NCBI RefSeq assembly: GCF_030816475.1
Contig: NZ_JAUSXF010000001.1
Location: 4,402,001-4,466,000, forward strand
From: Arthrobacter pascens
Lineage (GTDB): Bacteria; Actinomycetota; Actinomycetes; Actinomycetales; Micrococcaceae
Length of the DNA: 64,000 bases
Reading direction: 5' to 3'
This document shows positions 40,030 through 47,977 of the stretch, one piece after another (within the stretch, counting starts at the first letter, position 1; every line of letters starts with the position of its first letter). The notes below the pieces were generated by a model. It did not search any database, had not been told where the DNA came from, and worked only from the letters and a program-made list of their open reading frames with translations. Made by a program: the position numbers and the translations under genes.

Positions 40030-41781
40030 GTGAAAACCTTTGAGATCGGCAGCCAGGACTTCCTGCTGGACGGTCAGCCGTTCCGGATCCTCTCCGGAGC
40101 CATCCACTATTTCCGCGTCCATCCGGACCTGTGGGCAGACCGGATCCACAAAGCCCGGCTGATGGGCCTGAACACCATCGAGACGTACGTGCCGTGGAAC
40201 GAACACTGCCCGCACCCTGGTACCTACGTGGATGAGGGCCAGCTGGACCTGGGCAGGTTCCTGGACCTGGTCGCGGCTGAAGGGATGCAGGCGATAGTCC
40301 GGCCCGGCCCCTTCATCTGTGCGGAATGGGACAACGGAGGGTTGCCAGCCTGGCTTTTCAGCGACCCCAGCGTCGGAGTCCGCACCAGCGAGCCCGGCTA
40401 CCTCGCCGCCGTCGACGGCTTCTTCCACGCGGTCCTGCCTGCCGTGGTCGGGCGGCAGGTCACCCGCGGCGGGCCTGTGATCCTGCTGCAGATCGAGAAC
40501 GAGTACGGCGCCTACGGTAAGGACGAGGCGTACCTGCAGCACCTCGTGGACCTCGTCAAGCGCGAAGGGGTGGACGTTCCGCTGTTCACCTGCGACCAGC
40601 CGTTCGGCAGCATGATTGAGGATGGCTCGCTTCCGGAGCTCCACAAGACCGGCACGTTCGGCTCACGGGCTGCCGAGCGCCTGGCGTTCCTGCGCGACCA
40701 CCAGCCCACCGGACCGCTGATGTGCGCGGAGTTCTGGAACGGCTGGTTCGACAACTGGGGGACCCACCACCACACCACCGACGCCGCAGCCTCCGCCGCT
40801 GAACTTGATACGCTGCTGTCCGCCGGAGCCTCGGTGAATGTCTACATGTTCCATGGCGGCACCAACTTCGGCTTCACCAACGGCGCCAACGACAAGGGCA
40901 TCTACGAACCCACCATCACCTCCTATGACTACGATGCGCCGCTGACTGAGGACGGCTATCCCACGGATAAGTATTTTGCCTTCCGGGAGGTGATCGCCAA
41001 GCACTTCCCGGTACCGGCGGAGGTGCCTGCCAGGCGCCAGGAGGCTCCGGCGGGAACCGTGACCGTGACCAGCGCGGCGGCACTCCTGGATTCGCTGGAC
41101 CTGCTGGGCGAGGCCGTCCGCGTGGACGGCCCGGCTCCCACTACCGAAGACGCCGGGCACTATCGCGGCTTCACGGTCTACACCACGCATCTTTCACAGG
41201 CCGGCGTCCTCACCGTGGCCGAAGTGCGGGACCGCGCACAGTTCTTCCTGGACGGCCGCCCGGTGGGTGTGCTCAGCCGGGAGCTGGGGGAGCGGGCCAT
41301 TGCCCTCCCTTCCGGCGGCCGCCTCGAGGTCCTGGTGGAAGACCAGGGGCGGGTGAACTACGGTCAGCGGATCGGCGAGTTCAAGGGCCTGATGGCTCCG
41401 GTAAAGCTCGACGGCGTGGAAATCGTTGAGTGGGCCATCCGGCCTTTGGATTTCGGTGACCTGGCCGCGCTGCGTGAGGCCGGCAGCCCGGCTTCAGGGG
41501 AGGGCGGCCTCGCGGGGCCTTCCGTTTCCTTCGCCGACTTTGAGGCCGAGGGCCCCGGGGACCGCTACCTGCGGCTGGATGGCTGGACCAAGGGCAATGT
41601 GTTCGTCAACGGCTTCAACCTGGGCAGGTACTGGAGCCGGGGTCCGCAGAAGACCCTGTATGTTCCGGGGCCGCTGCTGCGCCGAGGCACCAACGAGCTG
41701 GCCATCCTGGAGCTGCACGGCAGCACCACCCGGGCTGTTCAGTTCGTGCCGGGACCGGACCTGGGCCCGGACGAAAAATAG
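40030..41781 (+). CDS. GH35 beta-galactosidase
   Basis: A 583-aa classical GH35 enzyme without signal peptide. Motifs: SGAIHYFRVHPDLWADRI, TYVPWNEHCPHPGTY, RPGPFICAEWDNGGLPAWL, acid/base Glu in LLQIENEYGAYG and nucleophile Glu in LMCAEFWNGWFDNWG. C-terminal beta domains end in the GH35 lectin-like pattern GWTKGNVFVNGFNLGRYW. The start is GTG at 40030 with GGGGAG six bases upstream; the longer ATG version adds 21 unlikely residues. It removes terminal beta-galactose from oligosaccharides. It is downstream of the ROK gene with an 87-base gap. Confidence 0.92.
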   Translation: MKTFEIGSQDFLLDGQPFRILSGAIHYFRVHPDLWADRIHKARLMGLNTIETYVPWNEHCPHPGTYVDEGQLDLGRFLDLVAAEGMQAIVRPGPFICAEWDNGGLPAWLFSDPSVGVRTSEPGYLAAVDGFFHAVLPAVVGRQVTRGGPVILLQIENEYGAYGKDEAYLQHLVDLVKREGVDVPLFTCDQPFGSMIEDGSLPELHKTGTFGSRAAERLAFLRDHQPTGPLMCAEFWNGWFDNWGTHHHTTDAAASAAELDTLLSAGASVNVYMFHGGTNFGFTNGANDKGIYEPTITSYDYDAPLTEDGYPTDKYFAFREVIAKHFPVPAEVPARRQEAPAGTVTVTSAAALLDSLDLLGEAVRVDGPAPTTEDAGHYRGFTVYTTHLSQAGVLTVAEVRDRAQFFLDGRPVGVLSRELGERAIALPSGGRLEVLVEDQGRVNYGQRIGEFKGLMAPVKLDGVEIVEWAIRPLDFGDLAALREAGSPASGEGGLAGPSVSFADFEAEGPGDRYLRLDGWTKGNVFVNGFNLGRYWSRGPQKTLYVPGPLLRRGTNELAILELHGSTTRAVQFVPGPDLGPDEK

Positions 41782-41798
41782 CCCGGACGAAAAATAGC
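41765..41798 (+). repeat. 16-bp tandem duplication over the GH35 stop codon
   Basis: The unit GCCCGGACGAAAAATA occurs twice in a row; the first copy holds the stop codon of the GH35 gene. The second lies outside the gene. It is probably a slippage product with no evident function. Confidence 0.75.
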
Positions 41799-41810
41799 CC
41801 GTGCGTTAAG

Positions 41811-41850
41811 ACAGAGGAGGGTGCATCCCTCGGGATGCACCCTCCTCTGT
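41811..41850. terminator. Strong bidirectional-looking hairpin between convergent genes
   Basis: Two perfect 19-base arms (41811-41829 and 41832-41850) form a long GC-rich stem with a very small CTCG-type loop. It lies 29 bases after the GH35 stop and 10 bases before the csbD stop on the opposite strand. A T-run is missing on both sides, which is common in actinobacteria. Confidence 0.78.
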
Positions 41851-41860
41851 CGCGTTCGGG

Positions 41861-42037
41861 TCAGTCCTTCTTGAAAGCGTCCTTGACCTTCTCGCCGGCC
41901 TGCTTCAGATCGCCCTTGGCCTGGTCGGCCTGGCCTTCTGCCCGCAGGCTTTCATCGCCAGTGGCAGCTCCGGCAGCTTCCTTGCCCTTACCGCCGGCCT
42001 TCTCTGCAGCGTTTTCGATCTTGTCGCCGAGTCCCAT
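41861..42037 (-). CDS. CsbD-family small stress protein
   Basis: A 58-aa hydrophilic protein rich in Lys, Ala, Gly and Glu: it begins MGLGDKIENAAEKAGGKGKE and ends KQAGEKVKDAFKKD. This is the CsbD pattern (GxxxKxxGKxKEAxGxxxGD, then QADQAKGDLKQA). CsbD proteins are abundant under general stress; the molecular role is unknown. AGGAGG lies eight bases before the ATG. The 3' end of the nickel-transporter frame overlaps its first 50 bases on the same strand in another frame. Confidence 0.88.
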   Translation of the reverse strand: MGLGDKIENAAEKAGGKGKEAAGAATGDESLRAEGQADQAKGDLKQAGEKVKDAFKKD

Positions 42038-43271
42038 GATGAATTCCTCCTCTGGTTGGCGGCCGTTCGATCCGGCCTTCCAACATCATAAGCATGCTTA
42101 GCAAAATTGCGCCAGCTGCAGGCGGTCCGTTAATGGGCGTCCGGGTGGCAGCGGCGCCCGCAAGGAATGTTGTGATGCCCTCCTGTCCGTCGGGTTTCCC
42201 TGCCATTGGCCCCCGACGCTTTACGACCCCCTTTGCGAAACCTGCGCAGACTTTCACCAGCCAGGCCAGTACGAACATGCCAATCAGTGCGTAGCCGAGA
42301 GTGGTCGGGTCAACGTTCCCGATGGCGGCCACAGCCCCGCCAACGCCGGCCTGCGCATTAGTCAGTGACGCCAGTTCAGCTGCCCCCAGGACCAGGGCGA
42401 CGGCCGCAGAAAATCCAGTGAGTGCGATGTTGTACAGCTGCCGGCGGCCCGGGCTTGAAACCGCTCGGCCGTATGCGAGGTTCATGAACCAGCCGTCCAG
42501 GGTGTCCAGCAGACTCATGCCGGCAGCGAAGAGGATGGGCAGGACGAGGATCGCGTACCAGGGAAGCGCCATGGTTGCCGCTCCCCCGGCAACCACGAGC
42601 AAAGCCACCTCCGTGGCCGTGTCGAAGCCCAGGCCGAAAAGCAGCCCCACCGGGTACATCTGCCATGGCCGACTGATGCTCCGCATTACTGGCCCCAGGA
42701 TGCGAACCATTGGACTGGTCAGGGCTCCTTCGGCGGGATCCATTGTTTGACCGTAGCCTCTTGCGGCCTGGAACAGGAGGACCGTATTTAGGGCGGCCAG
42801 GATGCAGAGGAACACTCCTGAGATCGCTGTGCCTGCGACTGCCAGGCCTTCACGCAACGAAGATCCGCCTTCTATCACGAGGCTTCCCATGTACTGGGCT
42901 CCGGCCGCCAGCAGTACGCACAGCCCAAAGACGACTGTGGAGTGACCGAGCGAGAACCAGAAGCCGACGGAGAGCGGCCTCAGGCCCTGACCTATGAGCT
43001 TGCGGGTGGTGCAGTCGATGGCGGCAATATGATCGACGTCGAAAGCGTGCCTCATGCCAAGCAGATATGCACCTATCCCTATTCCCATGCCGAAGACCTG
43101 GGTTGAGCTGATGTGCAGGTTCTGCGGAACCAGGATGAACGCCAGGACGCCCCAGCCCACGACGTGCAGGAGGAGGATGGTACCGGCCATGCCGGCCGCG
43201 GGGGTCACCCGTTTCCGGGCGTCACCCCCCAGGCCGGACGCGGCGCTCTCAAGGGAAGCCAGGATCGCCAT
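41988..43271 (-). CDS. NicO/HoxN-family nickel-cobalt permease
   Basis: A 427-aa membrane protein with about eight segments and the family signatures: MRHAFDVDHIAAID (HX4DH metal motif), FSLGHSTVVF and LGFDTATEVALL. It imports Ni2+ or Co2+. Typical members end near residue 360-380; this frame continues through about 50 low-complexity residues and runs 50 bases into csbD, so the C-terminus may be altered by a frameshift or is a run-on. It begins 12 bases after the cupin gene stop and is co-transcribed with it. Confidence 0.88.
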   Translation of the reverse strand: MAILASLESAASGLGGDARKRVTPAAGMAGTILLLHVVGWGVLAFILVPQNLHISSTQVFGMGIGIGAYLLGMRHAFDVDHIAAIDCTTRKLIGQGLRPLSVGFWFSLGHSTVVFGLCVLLAAGAQYMGSLVIEGGSSLREGLAVAGTAISGVFLCILAALNTVLLFQAARGYGQTMDPAEGALTSPMVRILGPVMRSISRPWQMYPVGLLFGLGFDTATEVALLVVAGGAATMALPWYAILVLPILFAAGMSLLDTLDGWFMNLAYGRAVSSPGRRQLYNIALTGFSAAVALVLGAAELASLTNAQAGVGGAVAAIGNVDPTTLGYALIGMFVLAWLVKVCAGFAKGVVKRRGPMAGKPDGQEGITTFLAGAAATRTPINGPPAAGAILLSMLMMLEGRIERPPTRGGIHHGTRRQDRKRCREGRR

Positions 43272-43283
43272 GACCCTGCCCTG

Positions 43284-43796
43284 TCAGCCCCGGGGAGGCG
43301 TGAGGCCGTACCGGGCGATGATGTCCGGCAGCCAGGGCGGCTCGGCGAACTGCAGTCCGTATTCGGCGGCCAGTCTTCCAATGACCTCAGGATCAGGCGG
43401 TCCTGCCTCGAAGTGGTCTGCCAGTCCCCAGAAGAAATGCTCAAACCCCGCAGGGCTGATCACTTCGATCATCCGCGCCGGGACTTTGCCCGCGTTCCAC
43501 ATGGTGTGCAGTTCCCCACGTGGTTTTGTGATGTAGCCGCCGGCGCCCAGCACCGCCTCACGCTCGCCGGACCTAAACCCGATCTCGCCTTCAATGACGA
43601 TGGAGTACTCGTCCTCGCGGGTATGGGTGTGCGGCGGAACGAGGGCCCCGACGGGGAACGGGTGCTCCACGATCGAGATCTGTTCATTGGTGTGCTCGCC
43701 GAAGAGCTTGAAGACCACGCCGATGCTTCCCAGGCGGCCCTCCCGCCCCTGCCCCGGCGGCACGACTGTCAGCCGCGGAGCCCCTTCATTGTCCAT
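43284..43796 (-). CDS. Cupin-domain protein
   Basis: A 170-aa single-cupin protein with both motifs complete. Motif 1 is GALVPPHTHTREDEYSIVIEG (His56, His58, Glu63), and motif 2 is GGYITKPRGELHTMWN (His97). The four ligands should hold a divalent metal. Comparable cupins are dioxygenases, isomerases or small-molecule sensors; the reaction here is not evident. Co-transcription with a nickel-cobalt importer hints that the metal could be Ni or Co. It is divergent from a tetR gene over a palindromic operator. Confidence 0.86.
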   Translation of the reverse strand: MDNEGAPRLTVVPPGQGREGRLGSIGVVFKLFGEHTNEQISIVEHPFPVGALVPPHTHTREDEYSIVIEGEIGFRSGEREAVLGAGGYITKPRGELHTMWNAGKVPARMIEVISPAGFEHFFWGLADHFEAGPPDPEVIGRLAAEYGLQFAEPPWLPDIIARYGLTPPRG

Positions 43797-43813
43797 GACA
43801 GGCCATCCTTCCT

Positions 43814-43845
43814 AATTTCGATATACACTGGTGTATATCGAAATT
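43814..43845. promoter_or_regulatory. Perfect 32-bp palindromic operator
   Basis: Arms AATTTCGATATACAC and its exact complement are separated by two bases. The site fills the region between the cupin (start at 43796) and tetR genes and contains TATA-rich stretches fit for overlapping promoters. Divergence with a TetR gene makes it the likely TetR binding site, controlling both directions. Confidence 0.85.
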
Positions 43846-43918
43846 GTCCAACCGCAAAAGGACCGGTGTCAATACTTTGAGTGAACACCCCCGTTCAACC
43901 AAAGGCCGCCGCTACGAG

Positions 43919-44536
43919 ATGGGCAAACGCGGCGAGCAGATGAACAGCACCCGCCAGCGCATCATCAACGCCGCCGTGGCCCTGCACGGTTCGGTGGGCC
44001 CGGCGCGCACGACAATTGCAGGCGTCGCCGAGCAGGCGGGAGTCACCCGCCTCACCGTCTACAGGCATTTTCCCGACGACGACGCACTGTTCTCTGCCTG
44101 CTCCTCGCACTGGCTCTCCCAGCAGCAGTTGCCGGACCCCTCCGCCTGGGCACGGCATGCAGGTGCCGGGGAACGCCTTACAGCCGGGTTGTCAGATCTG
44201 TACCGTTTCTACAGGGACGGCGAGGCCATGCTGACGCGGATCTATGGGGACTGGGACGCGCTGCCGGCCCAACATCGCAAAAACCTCGAAACCCGCGACG
44301 CCTATTTCCGCACCGTTTTGCTTGAGCCGTTTCCCGAGCCGGGCGGGAACGACAAACTGCGCGCCGTCGTCGGACACGCAGTTTCCTTCTGGACGTGGCG
44401 GTCGCTTTGCCATGACAACGGGCTCTCCAACGAAGACGGCGTCGAAGCTATGTCCGGCCTGATCATGTTGACGGCAGGCAACAGCGCGGCGGGAGCCAGG
44501 ACAGGCACGGAAAAAGCCGCAATCAGTAAGAGGTAA
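43919..44536 (+). CDS. TetR-family transcriptional regulator
   Basis: About 205 aa. The N-terminal helix-turn-helix is clear (STRQRIINAAVALHGSVGPARTTIAGVAEQAGVTRLTVYRHFPDDDALF), followed by a helical ligand domain. The start is uncertain: ATG at 43919 is listed, but TTG at 43877 or ATG at 43940 are possible, and none has an ideal ribosome site. It is divergent from the cupin-nicO operon over a perfect palindrome, so it most likely represses that operon and itself. Confidence 0.85.
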   Translation: MGKRGEQMNSTRQRIINAAVALHGSVGPARTTIAGVAEQAGVTRLTVYRHFPDDDALFSACSSHWLSQQQLPDPSAWARHAGAGERLTAGLSDLYRFYRDGEAMLTRIYGDWDALPAQHRKNLETRDAYFRTVLLEPFPEPGGNDKLRAVVGHAVSFWTWRSLCHDNGLSNEDGVEAMSGLIMLTAGNSAAGARTGTEKAAISKR

Positions 44537-44580
44537 CGGTCACTTCCGGATTGTCATACTGCAGGCTTCACTGCCGGTAC

Positions 44581-44850
44581 TCAGGCGTACCACTGCCAGC
44601 CTGGGGGAGCCCAGTCCTCCGGAGCCCTGTGGGCGTAGTGATTGCCGCAGCGCCGGCAGTTGTAGCTGACGACGGGCGGTAGCAGGCTTTCCCTGTCCAC
44701 GGCATAAGAGGCAGGCACATAACCCGTGAACTCCAGGTAAGCGTCAGTGCCGCAATGGCGGCAGTGAGGCAATGCCGGCGGCGGGGCCGGAGCAGATTGC
44801 CAGACGTCGTGCCCATGTCTTCGCGGGACTGTAATCACGGGTTCACGCAT
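44581..44850 (-). CDS. Small zinc-ribbon-like protein of unknown function
   Basis: An 89-aa protein with two CxxC pairs, CRHCG near residue 30 and CRRCG near 65, spaced as in a rubredoxin-like zinc ribbon. It ends HYAHRAPEDWAPPGWQWYA. The ATG at 44850 was chosen; a longer frame to 44913 is possible. No neighbour suggests a function. Confidence 0.62.
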   Translation of the reverse strand: MREPVITVPRRHGHDVWQSAPAPPPALPHCRHCGTDAYLEFTGYVPASYAVDRESLLPPVVSYNCRRCGNHYAHRAPEDWAPPGWQWYA

Positions 44851-45298
44851 TCTTAGATGCCAAGGGGTGCGGATCACTCTACTCCTCCGGTCGCGTCTCC
44901 GGAATCCCTTCACAGTGAAACGGCCTCAACGTTCGCCATGCCCCGGCTCCACATGCCTTTGGCGTCCCGTGATGCTGGTACTTGGTGCCAGCCCGCAACC
45001 AGGACATTTCCGGTATCCTGACCGCCGTCCTGACACAGGCCGGATGCAACGTCATGATCGCAAGATAGCTTGGATCCCCGGCAGGCATTTTCACCCTGGA
45101 TGGCCGTCTTAAGGAAGGACGCGAGTAGCCGGTACGCGGCTTAAAACGGCCCGATACCTACGCCCAAAACGACTACCTGACTATGCCCGAATCAGTAGCA
45201 AGCGGACCGTGGCCGGTCGTAATCTGGTGTGACTGATGGTCCTTTGCTGGGACGGGGACGATCGGATGAACGGTTTGGCACTAGTCCCAGGAGCAGAG
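44851..45298. other. 448-base stretch without a convincing gene
   Basis: Short frames exist on both strands but none has a ribosome site with a recognisable protein. I see no tRNA or known riboswitch fold and no large inverted repeat. Promoters for the flanking small genes are presumably here but could not be placed. Confidence 0.5.
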
Positions 45299-45589
45299 AT
45301 GAACCCCAATGTCGTCGACGTCGCCGATGTTTTCAATACCTACAGGGTGCCAATGAAATTCCGGCAGGACCCGCAGCTTGTGCAGACAGCATGGGACCTT
45401 GCACGGGTTGCCGCGACCCAGACAGGTGACGCCGGATGCGTAGCGCGCTTGCGGCTGGAGCATCCCGAGTTGAACGTCCTGGCAACAACCCTCGAAAACC
45501 GTGTCATGCTGCGTGAAATTTTCGGCAATCAGCTTCGGAGCCGGCTCGGCGATCTGCAGAGGCAGACGCTGGGGCGGTACAGGACCTAG
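45299..45589 (+). CDS. Hypothetical 96-aa protein
   Basis: A 96-aa soluble protein, mostly helical in appearance, with DVADVFNTYRVPMKFRQDPQLVQTAWDLARVAATQTGD and LATTLENRVMLREIFG. The ATG at 45299 has AGGAG seven bases before it, and upstream in-frame ATGs are weaker. I do not recognise the family. It stands alone and converges on the GH26 gene. Confidence 0.5.
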   Translation: MNPNVVDVADVFNTYRVPMKFRQDPQLVQTAWDLARVAATQTGDAGCVARLRLEHPELNVLATTLENRVMLREIFGNQLRSRLGDLQRQTLGRYRT

Positions 45590-45683
45590 GCTGCAGAGGA
45601 AACACGATGCCTGGCCTGCCACACGCTGGCAGCCGTTCACGTGGAGGGCCGCGCCGAAACGGGGCCCTCCACAGTTGATCCGG

Positions 45684-46982
45684 TTACGACCGTCTGGCCG
45701 CCAGGGCAGCGGTAAGGGCGCTTGTTGAGGTGGTGGAGCTGTTGATCCGCCAGTCGACTTCCTTGTTGTGATGGAACCAGACGAAAGCCGTGATGTCTGA
45801 TTGCGCGGCAAGATAAGACACCAGGGATGTGTCCCAGGCCGCCTTGGAGCCTCCGGCTTCCGCAGACGCAGTCTCGGCGATGATGATGGGCTTGCCCGGA
45901 GCAAGGCTGCGGAGTGCGCTTAGGCCTTCATCCAAAAGGGCCGACGGCGATGTCCAAGTGCTCCAGGACGCGGCGGTTCCCCAGTTGTAGCCGTCCAAGG
46001 CCACGACGTCGACATAGCCCGTACCAGGGTAGAGGCCGGAGAGGGGGGTTGAGCCCCAGTAGGGAACGTTGGGGCTCCAGACCCACTGCACGTTGGCGGC
46101 ACCGGTGGCCGCCACGACGTCGTGCACGTGCCGCCACGCGGCGACATAGTCTCCGGCCTGGTTGCCGTTGGCGGACTCGGCCCAAGGGTACCAGTTGCCG
46201 TTCATTTCGTGCCCGAACCTGAGCATGACCGGCTTGCCCCAGGAAGCCAGGGCGGTGCCCCACTGCTGTATGTAGGCATCGAAGTCCCCCGCGGTGATGC
46301 GGTCCAAGGAGTAGGCCGGCTGGTCGGCGCCGTTTCCGGTCCACAGCCATGGCTCCCAAGTGACGAGGCTGGTGGCGCCGCGCGCGTTGACGGCATTCAG
46401 TTCAGTGATCGGAGCAGGCTGGGCGAAGTCGGAGTACCACATCACGACCGAAGGGCTTTCGTTGACGAGGGTGGAGACGGCGTCCAGCTCGCTGGCGGCG
46501 AGCGGGCCGCCCGGCGTCGACACGCCGAAACGTAGCCGCGCGGAGCTGACCGGCGGGGCGGAAGTAGGTGTTGTTTTTGTCTTGGCCGCCATCAGGAGCG
46601 GAGCGGCCCCCTCGGGGCGGGCACTGAGCGACGCGGGGCTATAAGTAACGGTGTAGGGCGCGGACGCCGAGTCCCCTCCTTCTTCGGCCGTGACGACGAC
46701 GGTAGTCGCGGTGGTGAGGGGAATCGTCACCGCCGCGCTGAAGGATCCGTTGGCTTTGGCAGTGAACGGAACACTGGCCGTTCCGGCCGTCACGGTTCCG
46801 GACACCTTGCGGGCGAACCCGGTGCCAGTCACGGTGACAGAGGAACCGGCCGGCCCTGCTGACTCACTCAACGTGATCGCCGCCCGTCCCGCAGCCTCGG
46901 CCGGCACGGCAATGCCGAACAACACGGCCAGTGACAGGACAAGGCCTGCCACGACAAATTGAAAACTACGGTTCTTAACCAC
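45684..46982 (-). CDS. Secreted GH26-like glycoside hydrolase
   Basis: A 432-aa exported protein. A signal peptide (hydrophobic run to residue ~28, cleavage near PAEA) is followed by an Ig-like/IPT-type beta domain (TLSESAGPAGSSVTVTGTGFA), a Ser/Thr/Pro linker and a GH26-type barrel. The acid/base Glu is in MLRFGHEMNGNWYPW and the nucleophile Glu in IIIAETASAEAGG. GH26 enzymes cut beta-mannans or mixed beta-glucans. The start is GTG at 46982 with GGGGAG five bases upstream. A GT2 glycosyltransferase 1 kb away raises the option that it trims a self-made polysaccharide. Confidence 0.85.
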   Translation of the reverse strand: MVKNRSFQFVVAGLVLSLAVLFGIAVPAEAAGRAAITLSESAGPAGSSVTVTGTGFARKVSGTVTAGTASVPFTAKANGSFSAAVTIPLTTATTVVVTAEEGGDSASAPYTVTYSPASLSARPEGAAPLLMAAKTKTTPTSAPPVSSARLRFGVSTPGGPLAASELDAVSTLVNESPSVVMWYSDFAQPAPITELNAVNARGATSLVTWEPWLWTGNGADQPAYSLDRITAGDFDAYIQQWGTALASWGKPVMLRFGHEMNGNWYPWAESANGNQAGDYVAAWRHVHDVVAATGAANVQWVWSPNVPYWGSTPLSGLYPGTGYVDVVALDGYNWGTAASWSTWTSPSALLDEGLSALRSLAPGKPIIIAETASAEAGGSKAAWDTSLVSYLAAQSDITAFVWFHHNKEVDWRINSSTTSTSALTAALAARRS

Positions 46983-47299
46983 AAACACTCCCCAGCATCG
47001 TGAAATGGCCGCCCTGCTCCAGGCCGGCCCCGGCCGCAGGTGCGGCCTCTGTCAGACGCCGGCAGGGGGTTTCGAAGCGAGAGTCCTTGGCGGCATCCGG
47101 GCGATGTTTCCGCGGTCCGGGGCATCCCGGACACGTGAAGAAAATACTCCCAGACAATGAGTACCAGAGGCTGCGGGCAACAAATAGCGATGTTGGCCCG
47201 TCCTCCAAAAGCCTGCGCACTTCCTGTGGCAATGCAGAGGAATTCTTGAGCTTCGGCCGGTGCGCCCAGAACCGGCGCTAGAGCCTGGCAGCTGTGCCG
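46983..47299. other. Intergenic region upstream of the GH26 gene
   Basis: A 317-base stretch with no supportable gene. It contains an inverted repeat TACTC-N9-GAGTA (47145-47163) within an AT-richer patch and should hold the GH26 promoter on the minus strand. No riboswitch or RNA gene is recognised. Confidence 0.45.
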
Positions 47300-47668
47300 C
47301 TAGAGCCGGGCAGGGCAGAGCCTGTCAGCGAGGATGGTCAATTCGCGGGGGTGGAATGGCTTGACCAGATAGGCTGACGCGCCTGCGGACAGTCCGTCCA
47401 TTTCGTCGCTGAGCCGGGCGCGGGCAGTGAGCATCAGAATAGGTGCAGCACTTATTTGCCTGAGCCCCTGGGCAACATGAAGACCGTCGATGTCCGGAAG
47501 TCCCAGATCGAGGGTGACCAAGGCCGGATTCAGTTGGGCGGCAGCTTCCAGGCCGGCCGCGCCGGTCCCGGCCACATGCACCTCAAACCCGCCCTTGGAC
47601 AGGACGAAGGAGATTAGGCTCGCAATATCTTCGTCATCCTCGATGACGAGACAAACACCTCTGGACAC
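47300..47668 (-). CDS. Single-domain response regulator (CheY-like receiver)
   Basis: A 122-aa receiver domain with nothing attached. It has the acidic pocket (CLVIEDDEDIAS), the phosphoryl-accepting Asp in VTLDLGLPDIDG, Thr in LTARA and Lys in YLVKPFHPREL. The start is GTG at 47668. There is no output domain and no histidine kinase in the window, so its partner is unknown. It lies between the GH26 and GT2 genes and could tie polysaccharide production to a signal. Confidence 0.85.
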   Translation of the reverse strand: MSRGVCLVIEDDEDIASLISFVLSKGGFEVHVAGTGAAGLEAAAQLNPALVTLDLGLPDIDGLHVAQGLRQISAAPILMLTARARLSDEMDGLSAGASAYLVKPFHPRELTILADRLCPARL

Positions 47669-47819
47669 CGGAAACCCCCAACATTCGGTACCCCTCCAGT
47701 CTAGCGGCGGAACCCGCACTGGTGCCCCCGGAACTGGTCCCGGTCATCGGCAACGCTGACTCATCGGAAACGCCGACGCCGGGCACGCGTTCAGCCGCCG
47801 CCCGTGCGGCTGGAAGCCA

Positions 47820-47975
47820 TCAGGGGCGAACCTTGCTGTCCCGCCGGACGAGGGCCAGCAGGGCTACACCGATCAGTATGATCCCGAAGGCTGTCAGCAG
47901 GCCTGCGCCCAGATCGAGGCCCGTGTATGCCAGGGCGGCGCCGGAAGCCGGGAGGCTCGCTTTCATTCCGTACAT
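47820..47975 (-). CDS. 51-aa protein made of little more than a LAxTG-type sorting signal
   Basis: The sequence begins MYGMKASLPASGAALAYTGL, then runs into a ~22-residue hydrophobic helix (LLTAFGIILIGVALLALV) and the basic tail RRDSKVRP. LAYTG followed by a membrane helix and Arg-Arg is the layout of a sortase-E-type cell-wall sorting signal, but there is no signal peptide and no domain to anchor. It starts two bases after the GT2 stop, with GAGGAA upstream, so it is translated from the same message. Alternatives: a one-pass membrane subunit of the glycosyltransferase, or a fragment of a lost anchored protein. Confidence 0.66.
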   Translation of the reverse strand: MYGMKASLPASGAALAYTGLDLGAGLLTAFGIILIGVALLALVRRDSKVRP

Positions 47976-47977
47976 TT

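Noticed and set aside
44851..45298. Search for a tRNA or riboswitch in the longest gene-free stretch
   Set aside because: No cloverleaf arms, T-loop consensus or known riboswitch core could be found by eye.
46975..47232. Possible 85-aa gene upstream of GH26
   Set aside because: Cys/Pro/Arg-rich with no motif or ribosome site; better explained as leader or promoter DNA.
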